Assembly: GCF_000876015.1 (NCBI RefSeq)
Contig: NZ_BBQM01000019.1
Location: 62,001-126,000, forward strand
From: Cupriavidus basilensis
Lineage (GTDB): Bacteria; Pseudomonadota; Gammaproteobacteria; Burkholderiales; Burkholderiaceae
Length of the DNA stretch: 64,000 bases
Reading direction: 5' to 3'
Part shown: in pieces, positions 1 through 10,328 of the stretch
Position numbering within the stretch: position 1 is the stretch's first letter
How the letters are laid out: every line of letters starts with the position of its first letter
The notes under the pieces: generated by a model
Told to the model about the DNA's origin: nothing
Databases searched by the model: none
The model's input: only the letters and a program-made list of their open reading frames with translations
Translations under genes and position numbers: made by a program

Positions 1-327
1 GTCGGCCTGCGGCACCGCGCCGCCCGAGGCAGACTGGTCGGCGGTCGCGACCGCGCAGCCATGCACCTGCTCCAGCCACGCTGGCGCCGACGGCAGCCGC
101 GCGGCCAGGCGCGCCCGGTTGGCGGCCACGGCCGCGGGATCGTCGCCCACGTGCGTGCCCAGGTTGAGCCCGCCGCGGCTGCCGTCGGCGAGGCCGTAGG
201 GCGCGCCGCTGACGCCGCCCTGGCGCGTGGTGGACAGCGCGCGCACGCGCGCCGGCGCCGGCCAGTCCGGCACCAGCCAGTCCGCCTCGGTCGATGTCGG
301 GTCGGTCGATGACGGCTTAGTCGTCAT
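1..327 (-). CDS. pgeF: Polyphenol oxidase / laccase-domain protein PgeF (YfiH family), N-terminal part, cut by the window edge
   Basis: The N-terminal 109 codons are present; the rest lies beyond the left edge. The frame reads STTRQGGVSGAPYG, NLGTHVGDDP and WLEQVHG, which match the start of the YfiH/PgeF family (Cu-oxidase_4, purine nucleoside phosphorylase/laccase-like fold). E. coli PgeF removes mis-incorporated L-Ser from the UDP-MurNAc peptide stem. The ATG at 327-325 lies inside the end of rluD, so the two genes overlap by 11 bases and are probably translationally coupled. The Cys and His residues that complete the active site lie mostly outside the window, so catalytic integrity cannot be judged. 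In Cupriavidus this gene is normally followed by phaC, which is knowledge of the genus and not visible here. Confidence 0.85.
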   Translation of the reverse strand, partial: MTTKPSSTDPTSTEADWLVPDWPAPARVRALSTTRQGGVSGAPYGLADGSRGGLNLGTHVGDDPAAVAANRARLAARLPSAPAWLEQVHGCAVATADQSASGGAVPQAD

Positions 328-1534
328 CGCCGTACACCCACACGCCGTCTTCGCCCTCGACCCAGCCGTCATCGTCGTCATCGTCGCCGGTGCCTTCGAA
401 GTCGAGCACGTCGATCAGCGCCTGCAGGTCTTCGGGCGGCGGCGCCTCCCAGGACATGTCCTTGCCCGTCACCGGGTGCACCAGCCCGAGCCGGAAGGCG
501 TGCAGCGCCTGGCGGTCCAGCGGCCGCGGCAGCGGCGCCTTGATGGCCGGGCGCTGGCCGCGCCGGGTGGCGGCGCGGTGGTAGACCGGATCGCCCAGCA
601 GCGGATGGCCGATGGATTCGAAATGCACGCGGATCTGGTGCGTGCGGCCGGTTTCGAGCTGGCACATCACCATCGAGACATGACCGCGGCCCAGCGGCAC
701 CGTGCCCAGCGTGCGGAAATGCGTGCGCGAGGGCTTGCCGCTGTTGGTCAGCACCACGCCCATGCGCGTGCGCTCGCGCGGGTCGCGGCCGATCGGCGCG
801 TCGATGGTGCCGGAATCGGGCGTGGTCCCCCACACCAGCGCCAGGTAGCGCCGCTTGACGGTGCGCGCCTGCAGCTGGCGCACGAGGTCGGTCTGCGCGG
901 TCAGCGTGCGCGCCACCACCATCAGGCCGGTGGTTTCCTTGTCGAGCCGGTGGACGATGCCGGCGCGCGGCAGCCCGACCGCTTCGGGATAGCGGTGCAG
1001 CAGGCCGTTGAGCACGGTCCCGCCCCAGTTGCCCGCGGCCGGGTGAACCACCAGCCCGGCGGGCTTGTTGATGACCAGCAGCGCGGCGTCCTCATACACC
1101 ACGTCCAGCTCGACGTCCTCGGCCACGAAGGCGCGCGACTCCGGCGCGGCCTGCGGCCTCACCTCGATGCGCTCGCCCATCTGCACGGCGTCGCGCGAGC
1201 GGCGCGGCGCGCCGTTGACCAGCACCGAGCCGCCCTCGATCCATTGCTGCAGGCGGCTGCGGGAGAAGCCGCCGAGATGGCGGGCCAGCAGTTTGTCGAG
1301 GCGCTCTCCATGTGAAGCGCTGTCGACATCGAACGAGACCGGCTGCATCTCCGTCTCGATCGGCGTGAGCGCTGCGCCGGGCGGCAGGCCGCCCAGCGCG
1401 GCCACGTCGACGAGGTCTTCCAGGTCCTCCACCTCGTTCAAGGCGTCGGCCGGATCCGCGGCGCGCGGCGTGGTGCCCTTGGCGGCGGTTTCCGGCAAGG
1501 GGCTTGGGCTATAATGCTTGACGCTATTTTTCAT
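317..1534 (-). CDS. rluD: 23S rRNA pseudouridine synthase RluD (RluA family)
   Basis: A 405-residue protein with an acidic N-terminal extension, an S4 RNA-binding domain at about residues 75-128 and an RluA-type catalytic domain with GIVHRLDKETTGL, where the Asp of HRLD (about residue 198) is the catalytic residue. RluD makes the pseudouridines of helix 69 in 23S rRNA (positions 1911, 1915 and 1917 in E. coli). The C-terminus is a run of Asp with Gly and Trp, an unusual acidic tail. I chose the ATG at 1534 (MKNSVKHYS); an in-frame ATG 31 codons upstream would run into the divergent bamD gene. It is divergent from bamD and overlaps pgeF at its 3' end, so rluD-pgeF is likely one transcript. Confidence 0.92.
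   Translation of the reverse strand: MKNSVKHYSPSPLPETAAKGTTPRAADPADALNEVEDLEDLVDVAALGGLPPGAALTPIETEMQPVSFDVDSASHGERLDKLLARHLGGFSRSRLQQWIEGGSVLVNGAPRRSRDAVQMGERIEVRPQAAPESRAFVAEDVELDVVYEDAALLVINKPAGLVVHPAAGNWGGTVLNGLLHRYPEAVGLPRAGIVHRLDKETTGLMVVARTLTAQTDLVRQLQARTVKRRYLALVWGTTPDSGTIDAPIGRDPRERTRMGVVLTNSGKPSRTHFRTLGTVPLGRGHVSMVMCQLETGRTHQIRVHFESIGHPLLGDPVYHRAATRRGQRPAIKAPLPRPLDRQALHAFRLGLVHPVTGKDMSWEAPPPEDLQALIDVLDFEGTGDDDDDDGWVEGEDGVWVYGDDD
1510..1515 (+). promoter_or_regulatory. Consensus -10 hexamer of the bamD promoter
   Basis: TATAAT at 1510-1515 lies 36 bases upstream of the chosen bamD ATG. No good -35 hexamer was found at a 16-18 base spacing. The element overlaps the first codons of rluD on the other strand, so the two divergent promoters must overlap. 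Confidence 0.55.
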
Positions 1535-1550
1535 CCGGGATACGTTGCCC

Positions 1551-2381
1551 ATGCAATTGATGAGCATGAAGCGCGCCAGTTGGCGCGCAAGAATTGGAGC
1601 GATTCTGCTCGCAGGCGGCTGCGTCATGCTGTCGGCATGCGGCCTGCTGTCGGATCAACCAGACGAGACTGCCGGCTGGTCGGCCAACAAATTATATTCG
1701 GAAGCCAAGGACGCTCTCGATTCAGGTGACTTTACCCGCGCGGTCAAGCTGTACGAAAAGCTCGAAAGCCGCTATCCGTTCGGCCGTTTCGCGCAGCAGG
1801 CGCAGATCGATACCGCCTACGCCAACTACAAGGACGGCGAGACTGCCGCCGCGCTGGCCTCGGTGGACCGCTTCATCCAGTTGCACCCGAATCACCCGAA
1901 CATTGATTATGCCTACTATCTCAAGGGCCTGATCAACTTCAACGACAACCTCGGGTGGCTTGGCCGTTTCTCGGGCCAGGATCTCAGCGAGCGCGACCCG
2001 AAGGCCGCGCGCGCCGCGTATGATGCCTTCAATACGCTGATCACGCGCTTCCCGGAAAGCAAGTACGCCCCGGATGCCGCCGCGCGCATGCAGTACATCG
2101 TGAACTCGCTGGCCCAGCACGAGGTCCACGCGGCACGCTACTACTACCGCCGCGGGGCCTACCTGGCCGCCGCCAACCGCGCCCAGCAGGCCCTCAAGGA
2201 CTATGACGGCGCGCCGGCCAACGAGGAAGCGCTGTACATCATGATCCGCAGCTACGACTCGCTGGGCATGAAGGACCTGCGCGACGACACCGCGCGCGTG
2301 ATGGAAAAGAACTTCCCGAACAGCGATTACATCAAGTACGGCGAGCGCCGCAAGGACAAGTCCTGGTGGGAAGTGTTCTGA
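1551..2381 (+). CDS. bamD: Outer membrane assembly lipoprotein BamD (ComL/YfiO)
   Basis: A 276-residue TPR lipoprotein of the BAM complex, which inserts beta-barrel proteins into the outer membrane. The N-terminus carries basic residues, a hydrophobic stretch and the lipobox LSAC (Cys about residue 30). The mature part has TPR-like repeats: WSANKLYSEAKDAL, AVKLYEKLESRYPFGRFAQQ, and YYYRRGAYLAAANRAQQAL. Length and repeat pattern fit BamD/ComL of betaproteobacteria. The ATGs at 1551, 1560 and 1566 are all possible; 1551 is kept because it gives a normal signal peptide. The gene is followed by a strong bidirectional terminator. Confidence 0.93.
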   Translation: MQLMSMKRASWRARIGAILLAGGCVMLSACGLLSDQPDETAGWSANKLYSEAKDALDSGDFTRAVKLYEKLESRYPFGRFAQQAQIDTAYANYKDGETAAALASVDRFIQLHPNHPNIDYAYYLKGLINFNDNLGWLGRFSGQDLSERDPKAARAAYDAFNTLITRFPESKYAPDAAARMQYIVNSLAQHEVHAARYYYRRGAYLAAANRAQQALKDYDGAPANEEALYIMIRSYDSLGMKDLRDDTARVMEKNFPNSDYIKYGERRKDKSWWEVF

Positions 2382-2400
2382 ACGGCAGCCAGCGCTGACG

Positions 2401-2428
2401 AAAAAGCCCGATTCCGATCGGGCTTTTT
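2401..2428. terminator. Bidirectional intrinsic terminator between bamD and dinG
   Basis: A perfect 12-bp stem (AAAAAGCCCGAT, loop TCCG, ATCGGGCTTTTT) with a T run on each strand. It sits between the convergent ends of bamD and dinG and can serve both. Confidence 0.9.
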
Positions 2429-2456
2429 CTTGCCTGCGCGCCCGCCCGCGCGCGTC

Positions 2457-4685
2457 CTACGCGGCGGGCGCTTCGCCGCCGGACTCGCCGCCGGCGCCGC
2501 TTTCCGCCTGATCCGCCTCCCCCGCATCCTCTGCCGCCAGTCCGCTCCCGCCGCGCAGCGACTCCAGGAAATGGATCACCGTGTCCGCCTCGCGCGTGCG
2601 CTTGAACGGCGGCAGGCTCTGCCAGATCTGGCGGCCGTAGGGCTTCTCCACCAGCCGGGTATCGCAGATCACCAGCACGCCGCGGTCGGTTTCCGAGCGG
2701 ATCAGGCGCCCGGCGCCCTGCTTGAGCGTGATCACCGCGTGCGGCAACTGATGCACGGCGAACGGGCTCAGCCCCTTCTTCTGCAGCACTTCCATGCGCG
2801 CGGCCAGCACCGGGTCGTCGGGCGGCGCGAACGGCAGCTTGTCGATGATGACCAGCGACAGCGCCTCGCCGCGCACGTCCACGCCTTCCCAGAAGCTCTG
2901 GCTGCCGACCAGCACCGCGTTGCCGAGCTCGCGGAAGCGGTCGAGCAGCTCGGTGCGGCTGGCCTGGCCCTGCACCAGCAGCGGCAGTTCCAGGCCGCGC
3001 TCGGCGAAGGCGTCGTAGAGCAGGTCCGAGGCGCGCTGCACCGCGCGCAGCGTGGTGCACAGCAGGAAGGCGCGCCCGCCGGCGGCCTCGATCAGCGGCA
3101 GCGCGGCCTGCACCACGGCGTCGGTGAACTGCGGCGACTGCGGCGCCGGCAGGTCGCGCGGCACGTAGAGCAGGCCCTGCTCGGCGTAGTCGAACGGGCT
3201 CGGCAGCGTGAGCGATTTCTCCTTGTCCAGCCCGAGCTGCGCGGCGTAGTGGCTGAAATTGCCCTTCACCGACAGCGTGGCGGAGGTGAAGACCCAGGCG
3301 CGCGGATGCCCCTCGCGCTGGCGCGTGAAGATCGGCGCGATCGACAACGGCGTGCGGTGCAGCTGCACGGTATGCGAGAACACCTCCACCCAGCGCACGG
3401 TGTCTGGCCCGAAGGCGGCTTCCGGCGTGGCGCCATCGGCACCATTGGCACCGGCACCCTCGGCGCCCTCGCCGCCGGCCGGGGCCGGTTTCGGCGCGGC
3501 CTTGGCGTCGCTGCGCCACGCGGCCAGGCGCTGCTCCAGCTCCACCGCGCGCCGGTGGCACTGCTCCAGCGATTCGGCGCGCTCGGCCTGGCTCTCGAGC
3601 AGGGCCACGAAATCCGCCAGCGCGCTTTCCAGCGCGTCCAGCGTCTCGAAGAACGGCTTGCCGATGCGCGGATCGGCCTCGACCTGGCTGACCGCCAGGC
3701 GCACGTTGTCCTTGCTGAAGGCCAGCCGCAGGTCGCGCGCGGCGCGTTCCAGCGGCGCGGCCATGCGCACCCAGTCCGCCGCGTCGCGCGCATGCGAGAG
3801 GCCCTCGGCCACGGTGTCGCGCGCGATCTCCAGCAACTGGCTGGTGGACAGGCTCTCGCCGAAGAACAGCGTGGCGGTTTCCGGCAACTGGTGCGCTTCG
3901 TCGAAGATCACGGTGTTGGCCGCCGGCAGCAGTTCGGCCATGCCGGTATCGCGCAGCACCACGTCGGCGAAGAACAGGTGATGGTTGACCACCACGATGT
4001 CGGCCTGCTGCGCCTCCTTGCGCGCGCGCATGACGAAGCACTCCTTGTACTGCGGGCACTCCGTGCCGAGGCAGTTGTCGCGCGTCGACGTGACCAGTTG
4101 CCAGACCGGCGCGTTCTCCGGCACCGAGGCCAGCTCCGCCTTGTCGCCCGACGCCGTGACCTTGGCGAAGCTGGCGATCTCGCGCAGCCAGGCCGCATCC
4201 TGGCGCGACGCCAGCCGGCCCTGCGCCTCGGCCCGCTCCAGGTGGTAATGGCACAGGTAGTTGGCCCGCCCCTTGAGCAGCGACACCGACACCGGCACGT
4301 TGAGCGCGCGCCGCACCGTGGGGATGTCGCGCAGGAAAAGCTGGTCCTGCAGGTTCTTGGTGCCGGTGGAGAGGATCACCTTGCCGCCCCACAGCATCGC
4401 CGGCACCAGGTAGGCGAAGGTCTTGCCGGTGCCGGTGCCGGCCTCGACGATGACCGTGTCGCTGCGCTCGATGGCGCCCGCCACGGCCGCGGCCATGCGC
4501 TCCTGCGCGTCGCGCGGGCGGTAGCCGTCGATGGCCTGCGCCAGCGTGCCGGTCCTGGCGAAGATGGTGGCCAGCTGCGCCGCGTGGGCGGCCGCCTGGT
4601 CGACCTGGCCCGCCGGCACGGCGGCGGCGCCTTCGGAGACGCCGGAGGCGTCGGGCGTAGCCGGGGCCGCGAGCGTATCGGGCAT
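2457..4685 (-). CDS. dinG: DinG-family ATP-dependent DNA helicase (XPD-like, iron-sulfur)
   Basis: A superfamily 2, 5'-3' DNA helicase of about 742 residues. Walker A is GTGTGKT (about residues 83-89) and Walker B is DEAH (about 262-265). Four cysteines between them (about 145, 205, 210 and 216) fit the 4Fe-4S cluster of DinG/XPD. Later helicase motifs are visible: TSATL, GSQSFWEGVDV, and QGAGRLIRSETDRG. DinG unwinds R-loops and other structured DNA after damage or at replication-transcription conflicts. The start at 4685 is a judgement: the frame stays open to 4862, but that would overlap the next gene, and the extra N-terminus is low-complexity. The C-terminus is Gly/Ala/Glu-rich. Confidence 0.9.
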   Translation of the reverse strand: MPDTLAAPATPDASGVSEGAAAVPAGQVDQAAAHAAQLATIFARTGTLAQAIDGYRPRDAQERMAAAVAGAIERSDTVIVEAGTGTGKTFAYLVPAMLWGGKVILSTGTKNLQDQLFLRDIPTVRRALNVPVSVSLLKGRANYLCHYHLERAEAQGRLASRQDAAWLREIASFAKVTASGDKAELASVPENAPVWQLVTSTRDNCLGTECPQYKECFVMRARKEAQQADIVVVNHHLFFADVVLRDTGMAELLPAANTVIFDEAHQLPETATLFFGESLSTSQLLEIARDTVAEGLSHARDAADWVRMAAPLERAARDLRLAFSKDNVRLAVSQVEADPRIGKPFFETLDALESALADFVALLESQAERAESLEQCHRRAVELEQRLAAWRSDAKAAPKPAPAGGEGAEGAGANGADGATPEAAFGPDTVRWVEVFSHTVQLHRTPLSIAPIFTRQREGHPRAWVFTSATLSVKGNFSHYAAQLGLDKEKSLTLPSPFDYAEQGLLYVPRDLPAPQSPQFTDAVVQAALPLIEAAGGRAFLLCTTLRAVQRASDLLYDAFAERGLELPLLVQGQASRTELLDRFRELGNAVLVGSQSFWEGVDVRGEALSLVIIDKLPFAPPDDPVLAARMEVLQKKGLSPFAVHQLPHAVITLKQGAGRLIRSETDRGVLVICDTRLVEKPYGRQIWQSLPPFKRTREADTVIHFLESLRGGSGLAAEDAGEADQAESGAGGESGGEAPAA

Positions 4686-4812
4686 GTCGGCGGTGTCGGG
4701 GAGATCTTCGGAGGCAGGCAAGGCGGGGCTTTCTGGCGAGCCGGCTCGGCGCCGGCCCGTGGATGAGAGGGATGAAGAGATCGGGAGGTCGGAAAGGTCG
4801 ATCGGCGGGCGC

Positions 4813-5016
4813 TCAGGCGGGCACGTCCGGCTCGAGCTGAAGCTGGAGCAGCGTGATCGCATCCTTGAGCTTGAGGCGGCGCTTCTTCAGGCGCCGCATC
4901 TGCAGTTCGTCGTGCACGGCGTCGGCCGCCATGCGGTCGATCAGGTAATCCAGGTCGCGGTGCTCGATCTGCAACTCCATGATCTGCCGCGCTAGGGTAT
5001 TCAGGTTGCGGTCCAT
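4813..5016 (-). CDS. YdcH-like small protein (DUF465)
   Basis: A 67-residue, highly charged helical protein beginning MDRNLNTLARQIMELQIEH, with the RRLKKRRLKLKD segment typical of YdcH/DUF465 proteins. The family is widespread and of unknown function. It lies 127 bases upstream of dinG on the same strand, so it may share its transcript. Confidence 0.8.
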   Translation of the reverse strand: MDRNLNTLARQIMELQIEHRDLDYLIDRMAADAVHDELQMRRLKKRRLKLKDAITLLQLQLEPDVPA

Positions 5017-5164
5017 AGGCTCCCCCTGCTCAAGGCCGGCGCTGCGCCGGCGGCGCCGGCATGGTGTCGGGCACCGGCTGTTGTCGCCAATCGTGGCCTG
5101 TCATGGCCTGTTGCTGCCTGTCCTGGCCGGCATTGCCCCCGGCCCCGGGCGCGGCTCGCGCCGC

Positions 5165-5962
5165 TCAGAAGCCGAAGGGCCGCGGCGCCGAGCCCTGCCC
5201 TTGCTGCTGTTCCTTGGCCTTGGCGCGGCGCTCGTCGAGGTCCTTCTGCCGCTGCTCGGCGTCGCGCTGCTTGGCGTCGAAGGCCTTGACGTTCTCCTGC
5301 CGCTGCTGGGCCTTTTGCGCGCCCTGCTCCTGCGCCTGCTTCACGCGGGCATCGAAATCCGCCTGCTTCTTGTCGTAGGCCTGCGCGTTGGCGGCGCGCT
5401 GCGGCGCGCCCGCCGCGTGCTCGGCGTCGCGCAACTGCTGCTCCTGCTGCTTGCGCTCGAAGCTCTCGCGGCTGGCCTGCTCGTTGGCCTCGCGCTTGGG
5501 CTGGTCGGCCTCGTATTCGGCGCGCTGGACGGCCTGCTGGCGATCGCGCTCGACCGCCTTGAAGGCACGCTCGGCCTCGCCGACTTCCAGTTCCCGCTTG
5601 CGCAGCACCTGCAGCTCGGCGCGCTGCTGGTCCTTGGCCTTGTCGAGGCAGTGGGTGACGAAGAACTTGCTGTAGCAGTCGTGCGCGGCCTGCCCGTAGC
5701 GGTAGTTGGTCCATTCGCGCGAGTCGCCGATGGCCTTGCGCTCGGCGGCGAAGTCCCGGGGCGGCGCCTGCGGCGCGGTGGCCTCGGGTGCCGCTGCGGG
5801 CGCCTGCGCCATGCCGGGCACGGGGCATAGCCAGGCCGCCGCGAGGGCGGCCAGCACGATGCGCCGCGCCCGCGGCAGGCGGGGCGCGCGGGCCACCGCG
5901 CGGGTGGCGCGGGGGGCGGGGAACGCGGCCGGATGAGCGGCCGGATGTGGCTTGACGATCAT
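5165..5962 (-). CDS. Secreted coiled-coil protein of unknown function
   Basis: A 265-residue protein. Residues about 1-34 are basic and Pro/Ala-rich, followed by a hydrophobic stretch (about 35-50) and a plausible signal peptidase site at GMAQA. The mature part has a short region with two cysteines (about residues 96 and 105, HDCYSKFFVTHC), then roughly 145 residues almost wholly made of Lys, Glu, Gln, Arg, Ala and Asp with heptad-like spacing, so a long helix or coiled coil. The two Cys could form a disulfide in the periplasm. The true start may be internal, since the first 34 residues are poor for a signal peptide. No function is recognised. Confidence 0.65.
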   Translation of the reverse strand: MIVKPHPAAHPAAFPAPRATRAVARAPRLPRARRIVLAALAAAWLCPVPGMAQAPAAAPEATAPQAPPRDFAAERKAIGDSREWTNYRYGQAAHDCYSKFFVTHCLDKAKDQQRAELQVLRKRELEVGEAERAFKAVERDRQQAVQRAEYEADQPKREANEQASRESFERKQQEQQLRDAEHAAGAPQRAANAQAYDKKQADFDARVKQAQEQGAQKAQQRQENVKAFDAKQRDAEQRQKDLDERRAKAKEQQQGQGSAPRPFGF

Positions 5963-6103
5963 GCCCCGATTCTATCACCCGGCCTGCCTCCTGCCGCGCC
6001 GCCGGCGCGCGCGTGCCGCGGCACGGCGCGTGCGGCCGCGCGCCGCGTCGCGGCGCTGCGCGCTTGTGGCAAAATGCCCCGCTTTCGACTGACTGTTTTC
6101 CTG

Positions 6104-8455
<2,352 letters not shown>

Positions 8456-8504
8456 ACGCGCGGGGCGGAAGAACGCCCTCCAGGCCGCAGATTACCGAGG
8501 TTGC

Positions 8505-8534
8505 CTCCCCTCTCCCGCATGCGTGAGAGGGGAG
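8505..8534. repeat. Intergenic palindrome, terminator-like
   Basis: A 10-bp perfect stem (CTCCCCTCTC / GAGAGGGGAG) around CCGCATGCGT. It lies between the convergent ends of tex and hipA. There is no T run, so it may be a dispersed intergenic palindrome and not a classical terminator. The loop design (a central GCATGC-type core) recalls the palindrome at 29670-29709. Confidence 0.5.
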
Positions 8535-8580
8535 ACAGCCTTCGGCAATATGATGGCGCGCCAGCAATCCGAAAACACCC

Positions 8581-9924
8581 TCACCGCCCTCCTCTCCCGC
8601 CCATCAGACTGGACCGCCCGATCACCGTCGCCGTCTTCTCCGGCGGCGCCGGGTCCGAGAAGCCGGCCGCCTCGATGGCCGGCGTCAGTTGCCGCAGGCC
8701 GGCGTTCCTGCGCGTGCTGCGCAGCGATTCCATGCCGTCGTTCCATGCGTGCAGCATCTGCTTGGCCACGCCGCGCCAGCGCGGCTCGTTGCGCGATGCC
8801 TCGATGAGTTCGTGGCCCACCGCCACCGCCGAATCGCACAGCGCCTCGACCATCGCCGCATAGCGGCGCGGCGGGATGCCCATGCGCGTGTTCAGCAGCC
8901 GCTCCAGCGTCTTGCCCGCGGCCCAGGTCTTGCGTCCGTCGATGAACAGGCCCGGCGGGTTGCTGGCGAAACGCGGGTAGGCCTGGGTGGTGACGATGTC
9001 GTAGACCGGGCTGAACCTCACGTCGTCCACGCCCGAGTAGTACAGCGCGATGTTCTTGGCATGGCAGTCGGCATTGCGCACCACGTAGTTGACCAGCAGG
9101 TGCCAGGCCAGGTGTTCCATCTGCGCGTGCAGCGCGTCGCGCGCGAGGTAGGCGCGCGACGCGGCCAGCACCTTCTCCGTGGTGGCCGCGTATTTCTCGT
9201 GCGGCGGCAGCCCCAGCAGGCTGCACATGTCTTCCACGCCGTAGACCGGCAGGCCGTCCTTGTCCACGTCGAAGCGCTCCACCACCAGCGCGCGGCCGTC
9301 GTCCGACATGCGCGTGGCGGCAACCGGCACCGCCTGCAGGCGCGCCAGCACGCGCATCGAATAGAACTCGTTGAAGCCGAGGAACGGCGTGCTGTCGTCC
9401 GAGCCCTTGACGATGTAGCGGCTGGTGCGCAGCGTGGGCTTGCCCAGCGGCGCGGCTTCCGCGCCCTGCGCGTCCGGCGCGATGAACTTGGGTACCGCGC
9501 CCGAGATGGCGGCGCGCGCGTATTCCCTGACCAGCGCGGCGAAATGCGCCTCGGTGTTGTCGCCGTGCAGGATGCGCTGCACGTCCAGGCCCCGCAGTTC
9601 CGTGCCCGGCGCCACGCCCTCGGGCGTCACCGTGACGCGGCCGATGCCCATCGCGCCGACCACCGCCAGCAACGACAGATCGGTGCCGTCCAGCAAGGGG
9701 CCGAACTGCTCGCGGATCAGGTTGAGCAGGAAGCCCTCGGGCAGGTTCTGGCGGAAGAAGGGATGAAGGTCGCGCGGCCAGCGCCACGGGTCCTCGCGCA
9801 CCGGCATGGCCAGCGAGACGAAATCCTGCGGCCGGGCCTCGGGCAGGTACCGCAGCACGTATTCGTCGCGCTCGCGGTAGAGCGTGGCGACCCGCCGCCG
9901 CATGACATGGACGTCGAGCCTCAT
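8581..9924 (-). CDS. hipA: HipA-type serine/threonine kinase toxin
   Basis: A 447-residue HipA kinase. The N-terminal subdomain carries LPEGFLLNLI. The kinase core shows ISGAVPKF (about residues 140-147, with Ser141 in the place of the autophosphorylated Ser150 of E. coli HipA), a Lys in YIVKG (about 173), the catalytic loop RNADCHAKN (Asp about 286, Lys 290, Asn 291) and YDI (Asp about 309) for metal binding. All key residues are present, so it should be active. E. coli HipA phosphorylates glutamyl-tRNA synthetase; other members have other tRNA synthetase targets, so the target here is unknown. Its ATG overlaps the hipB stop (ATGA). Confidence 0.9.
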   Translation of the reverse strand: MRLDVHVMRRRVATLYRERDEYVLRYLPEARPQDFVSLAMPVREDPWRWPRDLHPFFRQNLPEGFLLNLIREQFGPLLDGTDLSLLAVVGAMGIGRVTVTPEGVAPGTELRGLDVQRILHGDNTEAHFAALVREYARAAISGAVPKFIAPDAQGAEAAPLGKPTLRTSRYIVKGSDDSTPFLGFNEFYSMRVLARLQAVPVAATRMSDDGRALVVERFDVDKDGLPVYGVEDMCSLLGLPPHEKYAATTEKVLAASRAYLARDALHAQMEHLAWHLLVNYVVRNADCHAKNIALYYSGVDDVRFSPVYDIVTTQAYPRFASNPPGLFIDGRKTWAAGKTLERLLNTRMGIPPRRYAAMVEALCDSAVAVGHELIEASRNEPRWRGVAKQMLHAWNDGMESLRSTRRNAGLRQLTPAIEAAGFSDPAPPEKTATVIGRSSLMGGRGGR

Positions 9925-10184
9925 TGCGGTGGCGCCTCGCGCTGCTCGGCCAGGATGTCGTCGAGCGTGCGGCCGTGGCCATGCCTGACCGCCTTCAGGT
10001 CGTAGCCGGCCGATTCCAGCAGGCGCACCAGCGCGGACACGCTCATGTCGCCGCGCGCGAGGGTTTCCATGCGGGCGACGGTGGTGCGCGCCACGCCGGC
10101 GCGCTCGGCCAGTTCCTGCTGGGACAGGCCGGTTTCGCGGCGCACCTCGCGCAGCATCTCGCCGATGTCGGCCAGGGTCGTCAT
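9921..10184 (-). CDS. hipB: HipB-type XRE antitoxin / autorepressor
   Basis: An 87-residue helix-turn-helix protein: IGEMLREVRRETGLSQQELAERAGVARTTVARME is cut here as an XRE domain at about residues 7-45. I chose the ATG at 10184 because GGAGG lies 7 bases upstream; an ATG 7 codons further up lacks such a site and falls in the operator. It overlaps hipA by four bases, so the two are coupled. HipB proteins neutralise HipA and repress the operon by binding promoter operators; four repeated boxes lie just upstream. Confidence 0.9.
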   Translation of the reverse strand: MTTLADIGEMLREVRRETGLSQQELAERAGVARTTVARMETLARGDMSVSALVRLLESAGYDLKAVRHGHGRTLDDILAEQREAPPQ

Positions 10185-10327
10185 TCTGTAGCCTCCGGGC
10201 ATCAAAACGGGTTGGATTCCGCTTTATTGTAGCCGGTGGGCGACAAAACGGAAGCCGAATTTTGATGCCTCGCGGCTACAGAAGTCCCGTTTTCACGATA
10301 CCCCGTAGCCCCCGGGCCACAACAACG
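10184..10327. promoter_or_regulatory. hipBA promoter with four-copy operator array
   Basis: A 23-bp box made of GTAGCC, then GGGC or GGC, then a CAAAACGG-like end occurs at 10188-10210 (plus), 10229-10251 (plus, 41 bases on), 10257-10279 (minus orientation) and 10305-10327 (plus, degenerate end). The first and third boxes form an inverted pair with 21 of 24 positions matching (10184-10207 against 10260-10283). A minus-strand -10 (TACAAT, complement of 10226-10231) overlaps box two, and box one covers the hipB ribosome-binding site. This fits cooperative HipB binding and DNA looping; binding itself is inferred. Confidence 0.7.
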
Positions 10328-10328
10328 A

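Noticed and set aside
2430..4766. Long open frame on the plus strand opposite dinG
   Set aside because: Arg/Gly/His-rich composition and no recognisable family; it is the antisense shadow of dinG, produced by high GC third codon positions.
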